Below, in pieces: positions 7,336-15,589 of a stretch of DNA of 64,000 nt (the first letter of the stretch is position 1; the number at the start of each line of letters is the position of its first letter). The stretch is taken from NCBI RefSeq assembly GCF_013300725.1, contig NZ_JAAIMM010000003.1:1-64000 (forward strand), read 5' to 3'. The translations under genes and the position numbers were made by a program. The DNA is from Allocoprococcus comes. GTDB taxonomy: Bacteria; Bacillota; Clostridia; Lachnospirales; Lachnospiraceae. The notes below the pieces were generated by a model that did not search any database, was not told the DNA's origin, and was given only the letters and a program-made list of their open reading frames with translations.

Positions 7336-7659
7336 ATGGCTGAAAGAAAAAGAAACAAAGAAATTCATTTTTATGTCACAGAAGAAGAACGAAAGTTAAT
7401 CCGCAGGAAGATGATAGAATCAAAAACCAAGAACATGGGAGCTTATCTGCGTAAGATGGCAATCGACGGCTACATCGTCAACACAGATACAACTCCTCTG
7501 AAGAAACAGTATGAGGAAATGCACAAGATTGGCATAAATATCAACCAGATTGCAAAAAAGGTAAATACCACCGGAGATCTATATCCGGAAGAAATGCAAG
7601 AATTGAAAGAGATGGTGAAAGAACTATGGCATATATTAAGATCTTCCCCATTAAAGTAA
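7336..7659 (+). CDS. mobC: MobC-like relaxosome accessory protein
   Basis: A 107-residue basic protein with AAAGGAG upstream. The N-terminal KEIHFYVTEEERKLIRRKM is a ribbon-helix-helix-type start, and GININQIAKKVNTTGDLYPE is the hallmark MobC signature. MobC proteins bind oriT and help the relaxase melt and nick it. It overlaps the relaxase gene by 34 bp, so translation is probably coupled. The ICE's conjugation genes are on the other strand, but this split arrangement is normal for Tn1549-like elements. Confidence 0.88.
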   Translation: MAERKRNKEIHFYVTEEERKLIRRKMIESKTKNMGAYLRKMAIDGYIVNTDTTPLKKQYEEMHKIGININQIAKKVNTTGDLYPEEMQELKEMVKELWHILRSSPLK

Positions 7660-9005
7660 CAGACAAGAAAGCTCTGGACTATATCACGAATCCAGACAAG
7701 ACTGATGAAAAACTGCTGGTTTCCAGTTTTGGCTGTTCCCCGGAAACTGCTGATCTCGAATTTTCCATGACTAGAGAAATGGCAAAAAAGAATGGAATGG
7801 ACAAAGGTAATAACCTGGCATTTCATCTGATCCAGTCATTTAAACCTGGAGAAGTTGATGCCGAAACTGCCCATCGCTTAGGACAGCAATTTGCAGCCGA
7901 AGTACTGAAAGGAAAATATGAATACGTGATCAGTACCCATGTTGATAAAAAGCACATTCATAACCATATCATCTTCAACGCTGCAAGCTTTGTTGATCAT
8001 CACAAGTATGTTTCCAATAAGCGGAGCTACCATAAACTCTGCAGAATCAGTAATCGTATCTGCCTGGAAAATGGACTTGCCACCAGTATGCCAACCGGAG
8101 AAAAAGGAAAAAGCTATAAAGAGAACATGGAATATCATCGTGGCACCAGTTGGAAAGCCAAGCTACGTGTTGCAGTTGATAAAGCAATCTGGACTTCCAT
8201 CAACTATGAGGAATTTCTACAAAAAATGCAGTTAGCTGGATATGAAGTCCGGCAGGGAAAGCATCTTTCTTTCCGTGCACCGGAACAAAAAAATTTCACT
8301 TATATGAAATCTCTGGGAAGTTATTATACGGAAGAAAACGTCCGCATCCACTTAGCTAAAAATCGTAGCAAAGTGAAAACTCCAAAACATCTGTCCAGAG
8401 AAGCTCGCCTGTATATCAATATCTCCACGTATGTAACGACTGGCAATCGAGAAGGATTTGAACATTGGGCAAAACTCAATAATCTAAAAGAGGCAGCCCG
8501 CACCTTCAACTATCTTTCAGAAAATAACCTACTGAATTATGAGGATTTCAGGCAGCATGTTTCTGATGTTGATGCTTCTGTTAAAGCGGCTGATCAGAGA
8601 ATAGCACACATCACCAGTGAGCTAAGCACGCAGAAAGTCATTCAGAAACACTGTGATTCTTACCGGCTCTGCCGTAAAGTGATAGAAGATTGCAAATCTG
8701 CAAAAAATCCAAAAGAATACCGTTCCAAGCATCTGGCAGAATACCAACTCCACGATTCACTAAAAAAAGAGCTTCAGGATCTCGGTGTTACCAAAATCCC
8801 TAGCTCTGAAAAAATCCAGAAGCGGATTGAAAATCTTGAATCTGAACAAGCTGCTACCGTCCGGGAAAAACAGAAATTACAGAAAAAGCAGAAAACACTG
8901 GATATCATTCAGCAAAATTTCTCTGTGCTGCTCGATGCTCCTGAAATCAATTCAGACTTACTTCCGGCAAAACGGGAACCTGTTTCTGTCACAAGAGATA
9001 AATAA
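7626..9005 (+). CDS. MOBP-type relaxase (MobA/VirD2 family)
   Basis: A 459-residue protein. The N-terminal HUH endonuclease domain carries a probable nicking Tyr19 (LDYITNP) and the metal-binding motif THVDKKHIHNHIIFN (His105, His112, His114). The C-terminal third is a coiled coil rich in Lys, Glu and Gln. It would nick the adjacent oriT, stay attached to the 5' end and be pumped out through VirD4 (49819-51705). Length is typical of Tn1549-like relaxases and no lesion is visible. This is the ICE's own relaxase; the MobT protein at 61624 belongs to the second element. Confidence 0.9.
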   Translation: MAYIKIFPIKVTDKKALDYITNPDKTDEKLLVSSFGCSPETADLEFSMTREMAKKNGMDKGNNLAFHLIQSFKPGEVDAETAHRLGQQFAAEVLKGKYEYVISTHVDKKHIHNHIIFNAASFVDHHKYVSNKRSYHKLCRISNRICLENGLATSMPTGEKGKSYKENMEYHRGTSWKAKLRVAVDKAIWTSINYEEFLQKMQLAGYEVRQGKHLSFRAPEQKNFTYMKSLGSYYTEENVRIHLAKNRSKVKTPKHLSREARLYINISTYVTTGNREGFEHWAKLNNLKEAARTFNYLSENNLLNYEDFRQHVSDVDASVKAADQRIAHITSELSTQKVIQKHCDSYRLCRKVIEDCKSAKNPKEYRSKHLAEYQLHDSLKKELQDLGVTKIPSSEKIQKRIENLESEQAATVREKQKLQKKQKTLDIIQQNFSVLLDAPEINSDLLPAKREPVSVTRDK

Positions 9006-9020
9006 GATTGCACTGACAAC

Positions 9021-9539
9021 TCAATTATTCTCTTCCAAATCTTCCCAAGGTTTCAGACCCATTTCCTCCCAGGTGACACCATACGGTGCACCTCCGGAGG
9101 TATAACCGGCAATAACGAAAAATCTGTCATCTTGCAAGATTTCTTCTTTAGCCAGATTATCTCTTGTTTCTTGTTTCCGTCTTGCTCGCCTCTGCTGCTT
9201 CTTTTGTTTCGCAACAGCTGCTTTTTCTTCCGGCGTTTTCTTATGTTTTTTTGCCATAAGTGTTTCTATTATAATTCCATTCTGAATGTCTCTCAGGATA
9301 CGTTCTTCATAACTCTTTTCACGCTTTTCAACAATTTTATAAAATTCTTCATATTCCGTTTTAGGAGCAAGCGATTGAACTGCCGTAAACAAACTTTTGC
9401 ATATATCATTCATTTCAGTAGCATCCGGCATTCGCTGATTCTCAAGATAAAACTTCAAGTGCATTTTGTATGTTTTATCTGCTATTGCACTCTTCTGTTT
9501 TTGTTTTAAGTCTTTATAGCTTCTGTCGTTCCTCTGCAT
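9021..9539 (-). CDS. Hypothetical protein with basic central segment
   Basis: A 172-residue hydrophilic protein with GAGG upstream of the ATG. The middle (about residues 95-130, KKHKKTPEEKAAVAKQKKQQ onward) is very Lys/Arg-rich, followed by FVIAGYTSGGAPYGVTWEEM, a globular-looking C-terminal block. I recognise no family. It lies 10 bp after the YaiI gene in an apparent operon with the SRAP gene, converging on the relaxase gene. Confidence 0.6.
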   Translation of the reverse strand: MQRNDRSYKDLKQKQKSAIADKTYKMHLKFYLENQRMPDATEMNDICKSLFTAVQSLAPKTEYEEFYKIVEKREKSYEERILRDIQNGIIIETLMAKKHKKTPEEKAAVAKQKKQQRRARRKQETRDNLAKEEILQDDRFFVIAGYTSGGAPYGVTWEEMGLKPWEDLEENN

Positions 9540-9549
9540 CTACAATTCC

Positions 9550-10008
9550 TCATCTGCCTTCTTTCTCCCGTGCCATCAAAAGCATTTTTTCAAAAGACTG
9601 AGCGAATCTTTCATCATCTTCCTCCGTCCGCTTCTTCGGTCCCTTGACATGACATTTACGGGAACTTCTTCTGGCTTTTTTACTCAGGTGACGTTCCATT
9701 AGCATCTGATCAATATTATCATCCGTGTACCATTTACCTGATTGATGAATAGCATAAGCACCTTTTCCCAATGCCATTGCAGCCACACCATAGTCCTGTG
9801 ATACGACAATATCTCCTTTATGGCAGATACTAATCAGTTTATAATCTACTGCATCTGCTCCTGCACCGACAACAACAACTTTACTATAAGTCGATGACAG
9901 AACATGGTTTGTATCACACAACAACATTACCGGAACACTATTATCTTTTGCAATCTTTTCAATGATCGCAACCACTGGGCAGGCATCTGCATCAACAAAT
10001 ATTTGCAT
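9550..10008 (-). CDS. YaiI/YqxD family protein (UPF0178)
   Basis: About 152 residues from the ATG at 10008 (GAGGAG upstream; the frame opens at 10032). The N-terminal MQIFVDADACPV and the later GDIVVSQDYGVAAMAL are the hallmark YaiI/YqxD (DUF188) motifs, a PIN-like nuclease fold with conserved Asp residues. The biochemical role is unknown. It sits between the SRAP gene and a hypothetical gene in a minus-strand operon, suggesting a DNA-maintenance cassette. Confidence 0.88.
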   Translation of the reverse strand: MQIFVDADACPVVAIIEKIAKDNSVPVMLLCDTNHVLSSTYSKVVVVGAGADAVDYKLISICHKGDIVVSQDYGVAAMALGKGAYAIHQSGKWYTDDNIDQMLMERHLSKKARRSSRKCHVKGPKKRTEEDDERFAQSFEKMLLMAREKEGR

Positions 10009-10031
10009 CTTTCTATTTCTCCTCTGAACCA

Positions 10032-10616
10032 TTATAAGAATAAGCTCTGCTGTTCGTATTCTGCCTCTCGTTTTAGCTGAACCGGTACCTGATGCAGAAT
10101 TTGCTCCATTTTCCTGTCATCGAACCAATCTTTCAGCTGTCCTTTTTCCAATATCAGCGGCATACGATCATGTACTTTTATCATAGATTCATTGGCTGCT
10201 GTAGTCATAATCACAAATCGTCGTTCATTCTCAAACCAATCACAGAAGCCAGCCATATACAATACTGGTGCATCATATCTGGAAAATGTATTTTTCTCTT
10301 TTAACCGATTCCATTCATAGAACCCACTTGCCGGTATCAAAATGCGGTGATAGAGGATTCCATTTCGAAAAGAAGGTTTATCCATAACAGATTCTGCTCT
10401 TGCATTTATAACCAGATTCTTTCCTTGTGACAATGGATATCCCCACTTGCAAACATCCAGTTTCAATCCATGTTCTGATTTTTCAATGATCGGTGCTACA
10501 TTGGTTGGAAAGATATCTCCTGCAAAATGTTCCTGCCGGATCCGTTGGTCTATATCATGCACTACTTTTTCGATTTCATCTGCCATATCAGAATCAATAT
10601 AATATCTACCACACAT
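10032..10616 (-). CDS. SRAP-domain protein (YedK/HMCES family)
   Basis: A 194-residue protein of the usual length. It starts MCGRYYI, with Cys2 being the residue that links covalently to abasic sites. NARAES, ASGFYEW (catalytic Glu) and HDRMPLIL (His) complete the family signature. SRAP proteins form stable crosslinks with abasic sites in single-stranded DNA and so protect them. In an ICE that passes through a single-stranded form this is a sensible passenger. It is first gene of a three-gene operon with YaiI and the gene at 9021. Confidence 0.92.
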   Translation of the reverse strand: MCGRYYIDSDMADEIEKVVHDIDQRIRQEHFAGDIFPTNVAPIIEKSEHGLKLDVCKWGYPLSQGKNLVINARAESVMDKPSFRNGILYHRILIPASGFYEWNRLKEKNTFSRYDAPVLYMAGFCDWFENERRFVIMTTAANESMIKVHDRMPLILEKGQLKDWFDDRKMEQILHQVPVQLKREAEYEQQSLFL

Positions 10617-10658
10617 AATACTTCCTTCACTTATAGATTCTATTTCATCAAATATACA

Positions 10659-11261
10659 TCATTTATTTCTAGGCACTTTAAACTCAGTTAATTTATAATT
10701 TTGAATCCACCCCATACATTCTTCACCATCTTCATTCTCCCAAATTATCTGTCGCCACTTTTTATATTTATCTATAATTCTAACAACTTTCCCTTCCTCA
10801 AGCTTTTCAATTACAATCGAATGGCAGTCATGCTTCAGTCGTACAATAGATTCTCTATTAACGATTCTATATTTAGTCGTATTTAGCTCCTTCGCATCAT
10901 ATCCCATTCCAACGATGTAATAATTATTGACTTGTTGTGTATAATTGTAATTATTTATCGTTGTTGCTGAAGAATTCGTAACTCCCAAAACAACTGATAT
11001 AATCGTAATAATAAAGTTCAGCCATTCTCGTATTTCTTTAACATCTATCGTTCGTTTTTCTTCTATTGGCAAATTCTGCTTCTCTTTATTTATCGAAAGA
11101 TTCGTTGCTCTTTCATATTCCGATGCAATAGTTTCTGACACCGTATCAATATCCCATTCTTCGGATTCTGAGAAAACTTGATCGGTAACTCTTCCCAATA
11201 AATTTATATGAGGCTTCTGGCATAATGGTGGAAGCCTAACACCATAAATTAACAACACCAT
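10659..11261 (-). CDS. Protein with C-terminal SH3-like domain, possibly 5'-truncated
   Basis: A 200-residue open frame. The central segment has INNYNYTQQVNNYYI (Asn/Tyr-rich) after a short hydrophobic stretch (FIITIISVVLGV, about 90-101). The last 60 residues (KLEEGKVVRIIDKYKKW, then GWIQNYKLTEF) look like a bacterial SH3 domain. There is no ribosome-binding site before the ATG at 11261, and the gene abuts the transposase fragment, so its 5' end was probably lost to insertion. Function unknown. Confidence 0.5.
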   Translation of the reverse strand: MVLLIYGVRLPPLCQKPHINLLGRVTDQVFSESEEWDIDTVSETIASEYERATNLSINKEKQNLPIEEKRTIDVKEIREWLNFIITIISVVLGVTNSSATTINNYNYTQQVNNYYIVGMGYDAKELNTTKYRIVNRESIVRLKHDCHSIVIEKLEEGKVVRIIDKYKKWRQIIWENEDGEECMGWIQNYKLTEFKVPRNK

Positions 11262-11328
11262 ATTGAAAAAACACTTGTGTCCTTTAATGTATTAACTGCG
11301 AAGAAAAACACAAAAGGAGTATTCACAA

Positions 11329-11553
11329 GTGGCTTCAGTTAATACATTATGCAAAAGTGTCCTTAATGTCAAGAACACAGTTATAAAAAATTGTAATCTT
11401 TACTCTGATAAGAATGGAGTTAAACATATTCGTATCCAAGCAAGACCTAATAAATGGCACGAGAACGACTGCCCATTCTGCCATAAATCATGCCCTGTTT
11501 ATGATAAACATTCCAGTAGTATAATGCCGAGATATTACGAAGATAACTCGTAG
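11329..11553 (+). pseudogene. ISL3-family transposase N-terminal fragment
   Basis: Only about 74 residues remain, starting with GTG after AAGGAG. HIRIQARPNKWHENDCPFCH followed by CPVYDKHS resembles the N-terminal zinc-ribbon of ISL3 transposases. It stops after 74 codons and no catalytic domain follows, so it is a remnant. Inverted repeats surround its ribosome-binding site: TAATGTATTAACTG (11285-11298) with CAGTTAATACATTA (11336-11349). The fragment marks the left border of the efflux/regulator cargo. Confidence 0.55.
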
Positions 11554-11663
11554 AAAATGCAAAGTCCAGTCGCAAGTTTAGACACGATATTGCTCTTAAC
11601 AGTCGTATAAAATCAACATTTGCAGGGATTTATCAAATTCCGACATACCGTCTTAGAAAATGA

Positions 11664-11699
11664 ATAATCCCTCGCAATTCATTATGAACTACGAGGGAC
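11664..11699 (-). terminator. Hairpin after the winged-helix gene
   Basis: CCCTCG (11669-11674) pairs with CGAGGG (11692-11697) just beyond the stop codon at 11703. On the minus strand the stem is followed by ATTATT, a weak T-tract, so termination efficiency is uncertain. Confidence 0.45.
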
Positions 11700-11702
11700 T
11701 GC

Positions 11703-12161
11703 TTACTGACTGTTAAAGCGGTAGCCGATCTCACGAACACTATCTATGGAAAAGTGAGAGTTTGTATCACAAAGTTTTTTACGAAGATTCCGAATGTGAA
11801 AGCCTACGGTATCCTTTTCATTGCCTGCTGATATTTCGCCCCACACCTTATCATAAATCTGCTCGTATGTAAGAACACGACCTTTATTGGCTGCGAGCAA
11901 GCAGAGTATATCGTACTCTTTGACGGTCAGTTCAATTTCCTGACCGTTATTGATAACTCTGCGCCGGCTCAAATTGATTTCTAAGCCGGAAAGGGATAAT
12001 GTCGGCTCATATGAAATCTCTAATTTTTCAAAATCAGGGTGCTGTTTTACAAAAGCCAGCATATCGTCAAAGGCTGTTGAGTCTTGTGCTTTGAACTCCA
12101 TTATTACGATTCGTCCGATATTATCACCCCCCTTGGTTAGTTTTTTTGTCTTGGACAACAT
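11703..12161 (-). CDS. Orphan OmpR-type winged-helix regulator
   Basis: Up to 152 residues. The C-terminal 95 residues are a clear OmpR/PhoB winged helix (LTVKEYDILCLLAANKGRVL, then VGFHIRNLRKKL and REIGYRFN). The N-terminal 55 residues do not contain a normal receiver: no DD pair or phospho-acceptor Asp is visible. The annotated ATG at 12161 has no ribosome-binding site, whereas a strong one (AAGGGGGGTGA) lies inside the frame about 35 nt downstream, so the true start is uncertain. It follows the carboxypeptidase gene by 5 bp and may regulate the cargo without phosphorylation. Confidence 0.7.
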   Translation of the reverse strand: MLSKTKKLTKGGDNIGRIVIMEFKAQDSTAFDDMLAFVKQHPDFEKLEISYEPTLSLSGLEINLSRRRVINNGQEIELTVKEYDILCLLAANKGRVLTYEQIYDKVWGEISAGNEKDTVGFHIRNLRKKLCDTNSHFSIDSVREIGYRFNSQ

Positions 12162-12166
12162 AAGAT

Positions 12167-13123
12167 TTATTGCGTGAGATAATACGATTCATCAATCGTT
12201 TTCAGAATAAAATTCACATCGTCATAACGAGAGGAATCGGACTGAGAGCCTAAACTGCATATCAAAAACTCTTTTCCGTGCTGCTGATAAAGCACAATCA
12301 AGTTATAGTCGTCAGACAGAGAGCCAGTCTTAATTCCGCATACATTTTCGTTGTAATATTCGGATGTCGGATCAAGGAAGGCGTTTGTATTCTGCCATAT
12401 TTGTGTACTGCCATCAGGCAGTGTTGCCGTATAAGTGTTTTGAGATACAATTTCTCTAAACCACGAGTATTCCAACAACCGATATACTACTTCTTTCAAA
12501 TCTAAAGTGGTGGTAAGTGCCTCCATATCAAAACCACTCGGATCATATAAAACTGTGTCTAAGTACCCCTGCTGTTGCAAATGCAGGTTTAAGTTCTCCA
12601 TGAAAATCCTCACACGCTCTTGACAGCTTTCTGCTTGCGGCGAAAGTAATCCTCCACAATAATCAGCAACCACATAAGCTGCGTCATTCCCTGACGGTAC
12701 TAACATTGCCGCAAATAGATTGTGTAAAAAGTATTCTTTTTCCTTGATTTGAGCAACAGACGAGCCAGGTTTCGTGAGTGAAATAGCACCATAGTCTGCA
12801 ACAACGATACTATCAAGGTCTGCTAAAGTTGACGCATACTCAATAACAAACAGCTTGGCTAAACTTGCAGGAATTTGTGGCTCGTTCTCGTTTTTTGAAA
12901 CAAATATTTCATCATCAGAACAATCCACCAAAATCAGCGATTTTGCATTATAAGAGTCAGGAAAATCTTCTTTGTAGAGAAAACCATTTATTTTATTCTT
13001 TACCTCTCTGAAATTTTCCGGCTGCATTGCCCACGGCACAAACATTATACCTATGCCGATACAAACTACAAGCAAAAACAAAAATACTCCAAATCGTTTT
13101 TTCTTACGGCGTTTTCTCTGCAT
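12167..13123 (-). CDS. Serine D,D-carboxypeptidase (S11, DacA-like), membrane-anchored
   Basis: About 318 residues from the ATG at 13123 (GGGAGG upstream; a GTG at 13135 overlaps the ribosome-binding site). A basic N-terminus and one hydrophobic segment (VFLFLLVVCIGIGIMFV) anchor it outside the cell. The three active-site motifs of penicillin-binding D,D-peptidases are present: SLAK (Ser87, Lys90), SGN (144-146) and KTG (265-267). It would trim the terminal D-Ala of peptidoglycan stems. Encoded with VanRS-like regulators and an efflux system, it could contribute to cell-envelope antibiotic resistance; that is inference. Confidence 0.85.
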   Translation of the reverse strand: MQRKRRKKKRFGVFLFLLVVCIGIGIMFVPWAMQPENFREVKNKINGFLYKEDFPDSYNAKSLILVDCSDDEIFVSKNENEPQIPASLAKLFVIEYASTLADLDSIVVADYGAISLTKPGSSVAQIKEKEYFLHNLFAAMLVPSGNDAAYVVADYCGGLLSPQAESCQERVRIFMENLNLHLQQQGYLDTVLYDPSGFDMEALTTTLDLKEVVYRLLEYSWFREIVSQNTYTATLPDGSTQIWQNTNAFLDPTSEYYNENVCGIKTGSLSDDYNLIVLYQQHGKEFLICSLGSQSDSSRYDDVNFILKTIDESYYLTQ

Positions 13124-13166
13124 ATATGTGCTCACCTCCCAACACCAAAACTCCTATGTGCCATTT

Positions 13167-13670
13167 TTAATCGGCATAATTTGCCTGAATACACTCTGTA
13201 AATCCAGACGGATCTCCCAACTTAGCTTTATCAATATTATCACGAAGATATTTGCGTGTGGCGTCATCACAGCGATCTGTTCCCATATAAGGCATATCAA
13301 AGGCTTTTTCGAGTTCAGCTAAGGCTTTTGCCGCCCTTTCCGAATCCGTATTGTAAGTATCAAGCCATTCCTGCATCCAAGAATATTCCCAAAGGTTAGA
13401 TGCTCTTGTATCGCCATATCCTATCTGAAAAGACGCTCCCGTATCTTCGCCTTCCAAAGCATCAGGCGGCGTAAAGCCCTCCGGCCAATTCAAACTCTCA
13501 ATGGTCGTTAGGTATTCTTCTTCAATGGTAGCAAAGTCCGTGAAACCTCTTGTGTTTGTGTCGGAGTCCGAAGAAGTGGAGCAGCCTGCCAGCATAATCA
13601 CCAGCAAAGAAATCATAACACACAATAACAGTCTGTACGGTCTTTCGGATTTTGAGATTGTTCGTTTCAT
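13167..13670 (-). CDS. Lipoprotein of the efflux cargo operon
   Basis: A 167-residue protein with AAGGAGG before the ATG. The signal peptide ends at a lipobox (IMLAGCSTSS; Cys about residue 30), so it should be lipid-anchored on the outer face of the membrane. The mature part is acidic and Trp-rich. No family recognised. It lies 27 bp after the permease gene and 43 bp before the carboxypeptidase gene; probably all are one transcript. Confidence 0.7.
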   Translation of the reverse strand: MKRTISKSERPYRLLLCVMISLLVIMLAGCSTSSDSDTNTRGFTDFATIEEEYLTTIESLNWPEGFTPPDALEGEDTGASFQIGYGDTRASNLWEYSWMQEWLDTYNTDSERAAKALAELEKAFDMPYMGTDRCDDATRKYLRDNIDKAKLGDPSGFTECIQANYAD

Positions 13671-13697
13671 TTTGTTTCCTCCTTGAATTGAGTTTTA

Positions 13698-14891
13698 TTA
13701 TCTAAGAGCCAATGCAGGCTCTAATTTTGCTGCTTTCAATGCTGGTAATAATCCGCCCAATAATGCTGTAAGCACAGACACAGCAACTGCAACAACAGCA
13801 ACGCTGATTGGATAACTCGGTGTTCCCACCGGGGAATCCACAGGGAGCAACGCTCCAATACAATGCACCAAAATCAGCGAAATCAAAATAGCTGCAAGGC
13901 AAACGAATATTGATAAAATCAACTGTGAGCCTAAAACCAATGCCACAATATTTGTTCGTGAAGCACCTATCGCTCTGCGGATCAGCAACTCATGTGTGCG
14001 CTGTTCCAATGAAGATAGTCCGATATTGATCTGCCCTAATACGGAAACAAACAGCAACAAAAGCGAAGTAACCAAAAGCCCTAATTGCAGTATGGACAAT
14101 ACCGAATCATAGGTATCTCCAATATCACTCCGCCCAGCACTTTCCCAGTAACCGCCAATGGTATCAGTCAAAATGTCGCCAAGGGCAGAATGTATCTGTT
14201 CGATTGTCAGTCCTGTTGTGGGATGCCAATACACATTTGCATTTTGTACTTGCCACATTGCTGGTGCGAAATTGAGGATCGCCGCAGAATCCGCATAGAT
14301 AGTCGGAAAATCCCTGCCATCGTTTACTACTCCGACAATATTGAATGGGGTTAACGAAAGTGTGCTTTTTACATTTCCTGCAGCATAGGGCGAATCATTA
14401 AAATAGTTTTTAGCTTCTTTGTTTATGACCACTTCAAGCGAGCCGCCCTCACTCGAAGGCTCTAACCATCTACCGGATGTCATTGGAAGATTATAGACTT
14501 GACTATATGCCTCCGTGGTGCAAACTAAATCAAAAGCCATCAGGTTTTGGTAAACATCATTCGGCGGTATTGGCGTTAAATCTTTCATTGGTGCAAATCG
14601 AATATCTTCTCCCATAGAAAAAGTAACAGCGGCTACATCATCAATGGCTTCAAATCTCTGGAATAATTGTTCCATTTTATTTCTATCGTGAAAATCGGAT
14701 TCCGTTATCACGAATGAGTAAGTAGGTGACCAGCCATATACCTGTGCGTTTACGGAAATCAAATACTCCCGTCCAAGCGTACCAACTAATACCGATCCAA
14801 GCATTGCGATAATGCCTACAAGCATTGAAACACTTGTCAGAATACTTCTAAGTGGAGACAGACGAAGGTCTTTAAGTATCATTTTTAGCAC
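13698..14891 (-). CDS. ABC transporter permease, MacB/FtsX family
   Basis: A 397-residue protein starting with GTG (GGAGG 7 nt upstream). Topology is the MacB/FtsX type: one N-terminal membrane segment (about 15-38), a large extracellular domain (about 40-265), then three C-terminal membrane segments ending ALLGGLLPALKAAKLEPALALR, the family's classic ending. With the ATPase and adaptor genes just upstream it forms a tripartite-like exporter; in Gram-positives such systems usually export or sense peptides and antibiotics. It overlaps no gene once the ATPase start is fixed. Confidence 0.88.
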   Translation of the reverse strand: MLKMILKDLRLSPLRSILTSVSMLVGIIAMLGSVLVGTLGREYLISVNAQVYGWSPTYSFVITESDFHDRNKMEQLFQRFEAIDDVAAVTFSMGEDIRFAPMKDLTPIPPNDVYQNLMAFDLVCTTEAYSQVYNLPMTSGRWLEPSSEGGSLEVVINKEAKNYFNDSPYAAGNVKSTLSLTPFNIVGVVNDGRDFPTIYADSAAILNFAPAMWQVQNANVYWHPTTGLTIEQIHSALGDILTDTIGGYWESAGRSDIGDTYDSVLSILQLGLLVTSLLLLFVSVLGQINIGLSSLEQRTHELLIRRAIGASRTNIVALVLGSQLILSIFVCLAAILISLILVHCIGALLPVDSPVGTPSYPISVAVVAVAVSVLTALLGGLLPALKAAKLEPALALR

Positions 14892-15585
14892 AAGTTATCC
14901 TCCCTCCATCCATTTCAAAAATCGTATCACAGGTATCTGCAATATCAGGATCGTGCGTAACCAACAGCAGCATAATTCCATTTTCTTTTACGACGCTGTG
15001 CAACAGTTCCATAATCTGCGTTCCCGTCTTTTTATCCAACGCTCCCGTAGGCTCATCACATAAAATGGCTTCCGGAGATACTGCAAGCGCCCTTGCGATT
15101 GCAACTCTTTGTTGTTCACCGCCGGACAAATTGATTGGGTAATCATTTTCCTTGCTTTCTAAGCCGACACTTTTTAGCAAGCCTGTAATTATCTCGTGAC
15201 GCTGTTTGGCGGTAAACGACTTTTTGGCATAGAGTAGGGGTAATTCGATATTTTCCCATACCCGCAAGTGCTTAATCAGAGAGTAGTTCTGAAATACAAA
15301 TCCGATATTATTGGCTCGCAGTATAGACAGATCACGGTCTTTCAAAGCAGAAATAGATATACCATCATAAAGGTACTCGCCCTCATATTCCCGATTTAAC
15401 AAGCCAATAATGGATATAAGGCTTGTTTTGCCTGAGCCGGACTTTCCGACAATGGCATAACTGCGCCCTCGTTGCAATTCCATATTAGCGTTGGTTACTG
15501 TTGTCAGCATATCGCCATTATTCAATTTGACGCTTGCTTTCAAATCCTTTATTTTGATTAAAGTCTTTTCGGAAATTCCTTTCAT
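14872..15585 (-). CDS. ABC transporter ATP-binding protein (MacB/LolD type)
   Basis: About 237 residues from the ATG at 15585, which has GAGGGGG 8-10 nt upstream; a TTG at 15609 overlaps the previous gene and lacks a ribosome-binding site. Walker A GKSGSGKTS, signature LSGGEQQRVAIARAL and Walker B CDEPTGALD are intact. The sequence matches the MacB/LolD family that pairs with FtsX-type permeases. Its 3' end overlaps the permease start by 20 bp, indicating translational coupling. Confidence 0.92.
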   Translation of the reverse strand: MKGISEKTLIKIKDLKASVKLNNGDMLTTVTNANMELQRGRSYAIVGKSGSGKTSLISIIGLLNREYEGEYLYDGISISALKDRDLSILRANNIGFVFQNYSLIKHLRVWENIELPLLYAKKSFTAKQRHEIITGLLKSVGLESKENDYPINLSGGEQQRVAIARALAVSPEAILCDEPTGALDKKTGTQIMELLHSVVKENGIMLLLVTHDPDIADTCDTIFEMDGGRITCAKNDT

Positions 15586-15589
15586 TTTA

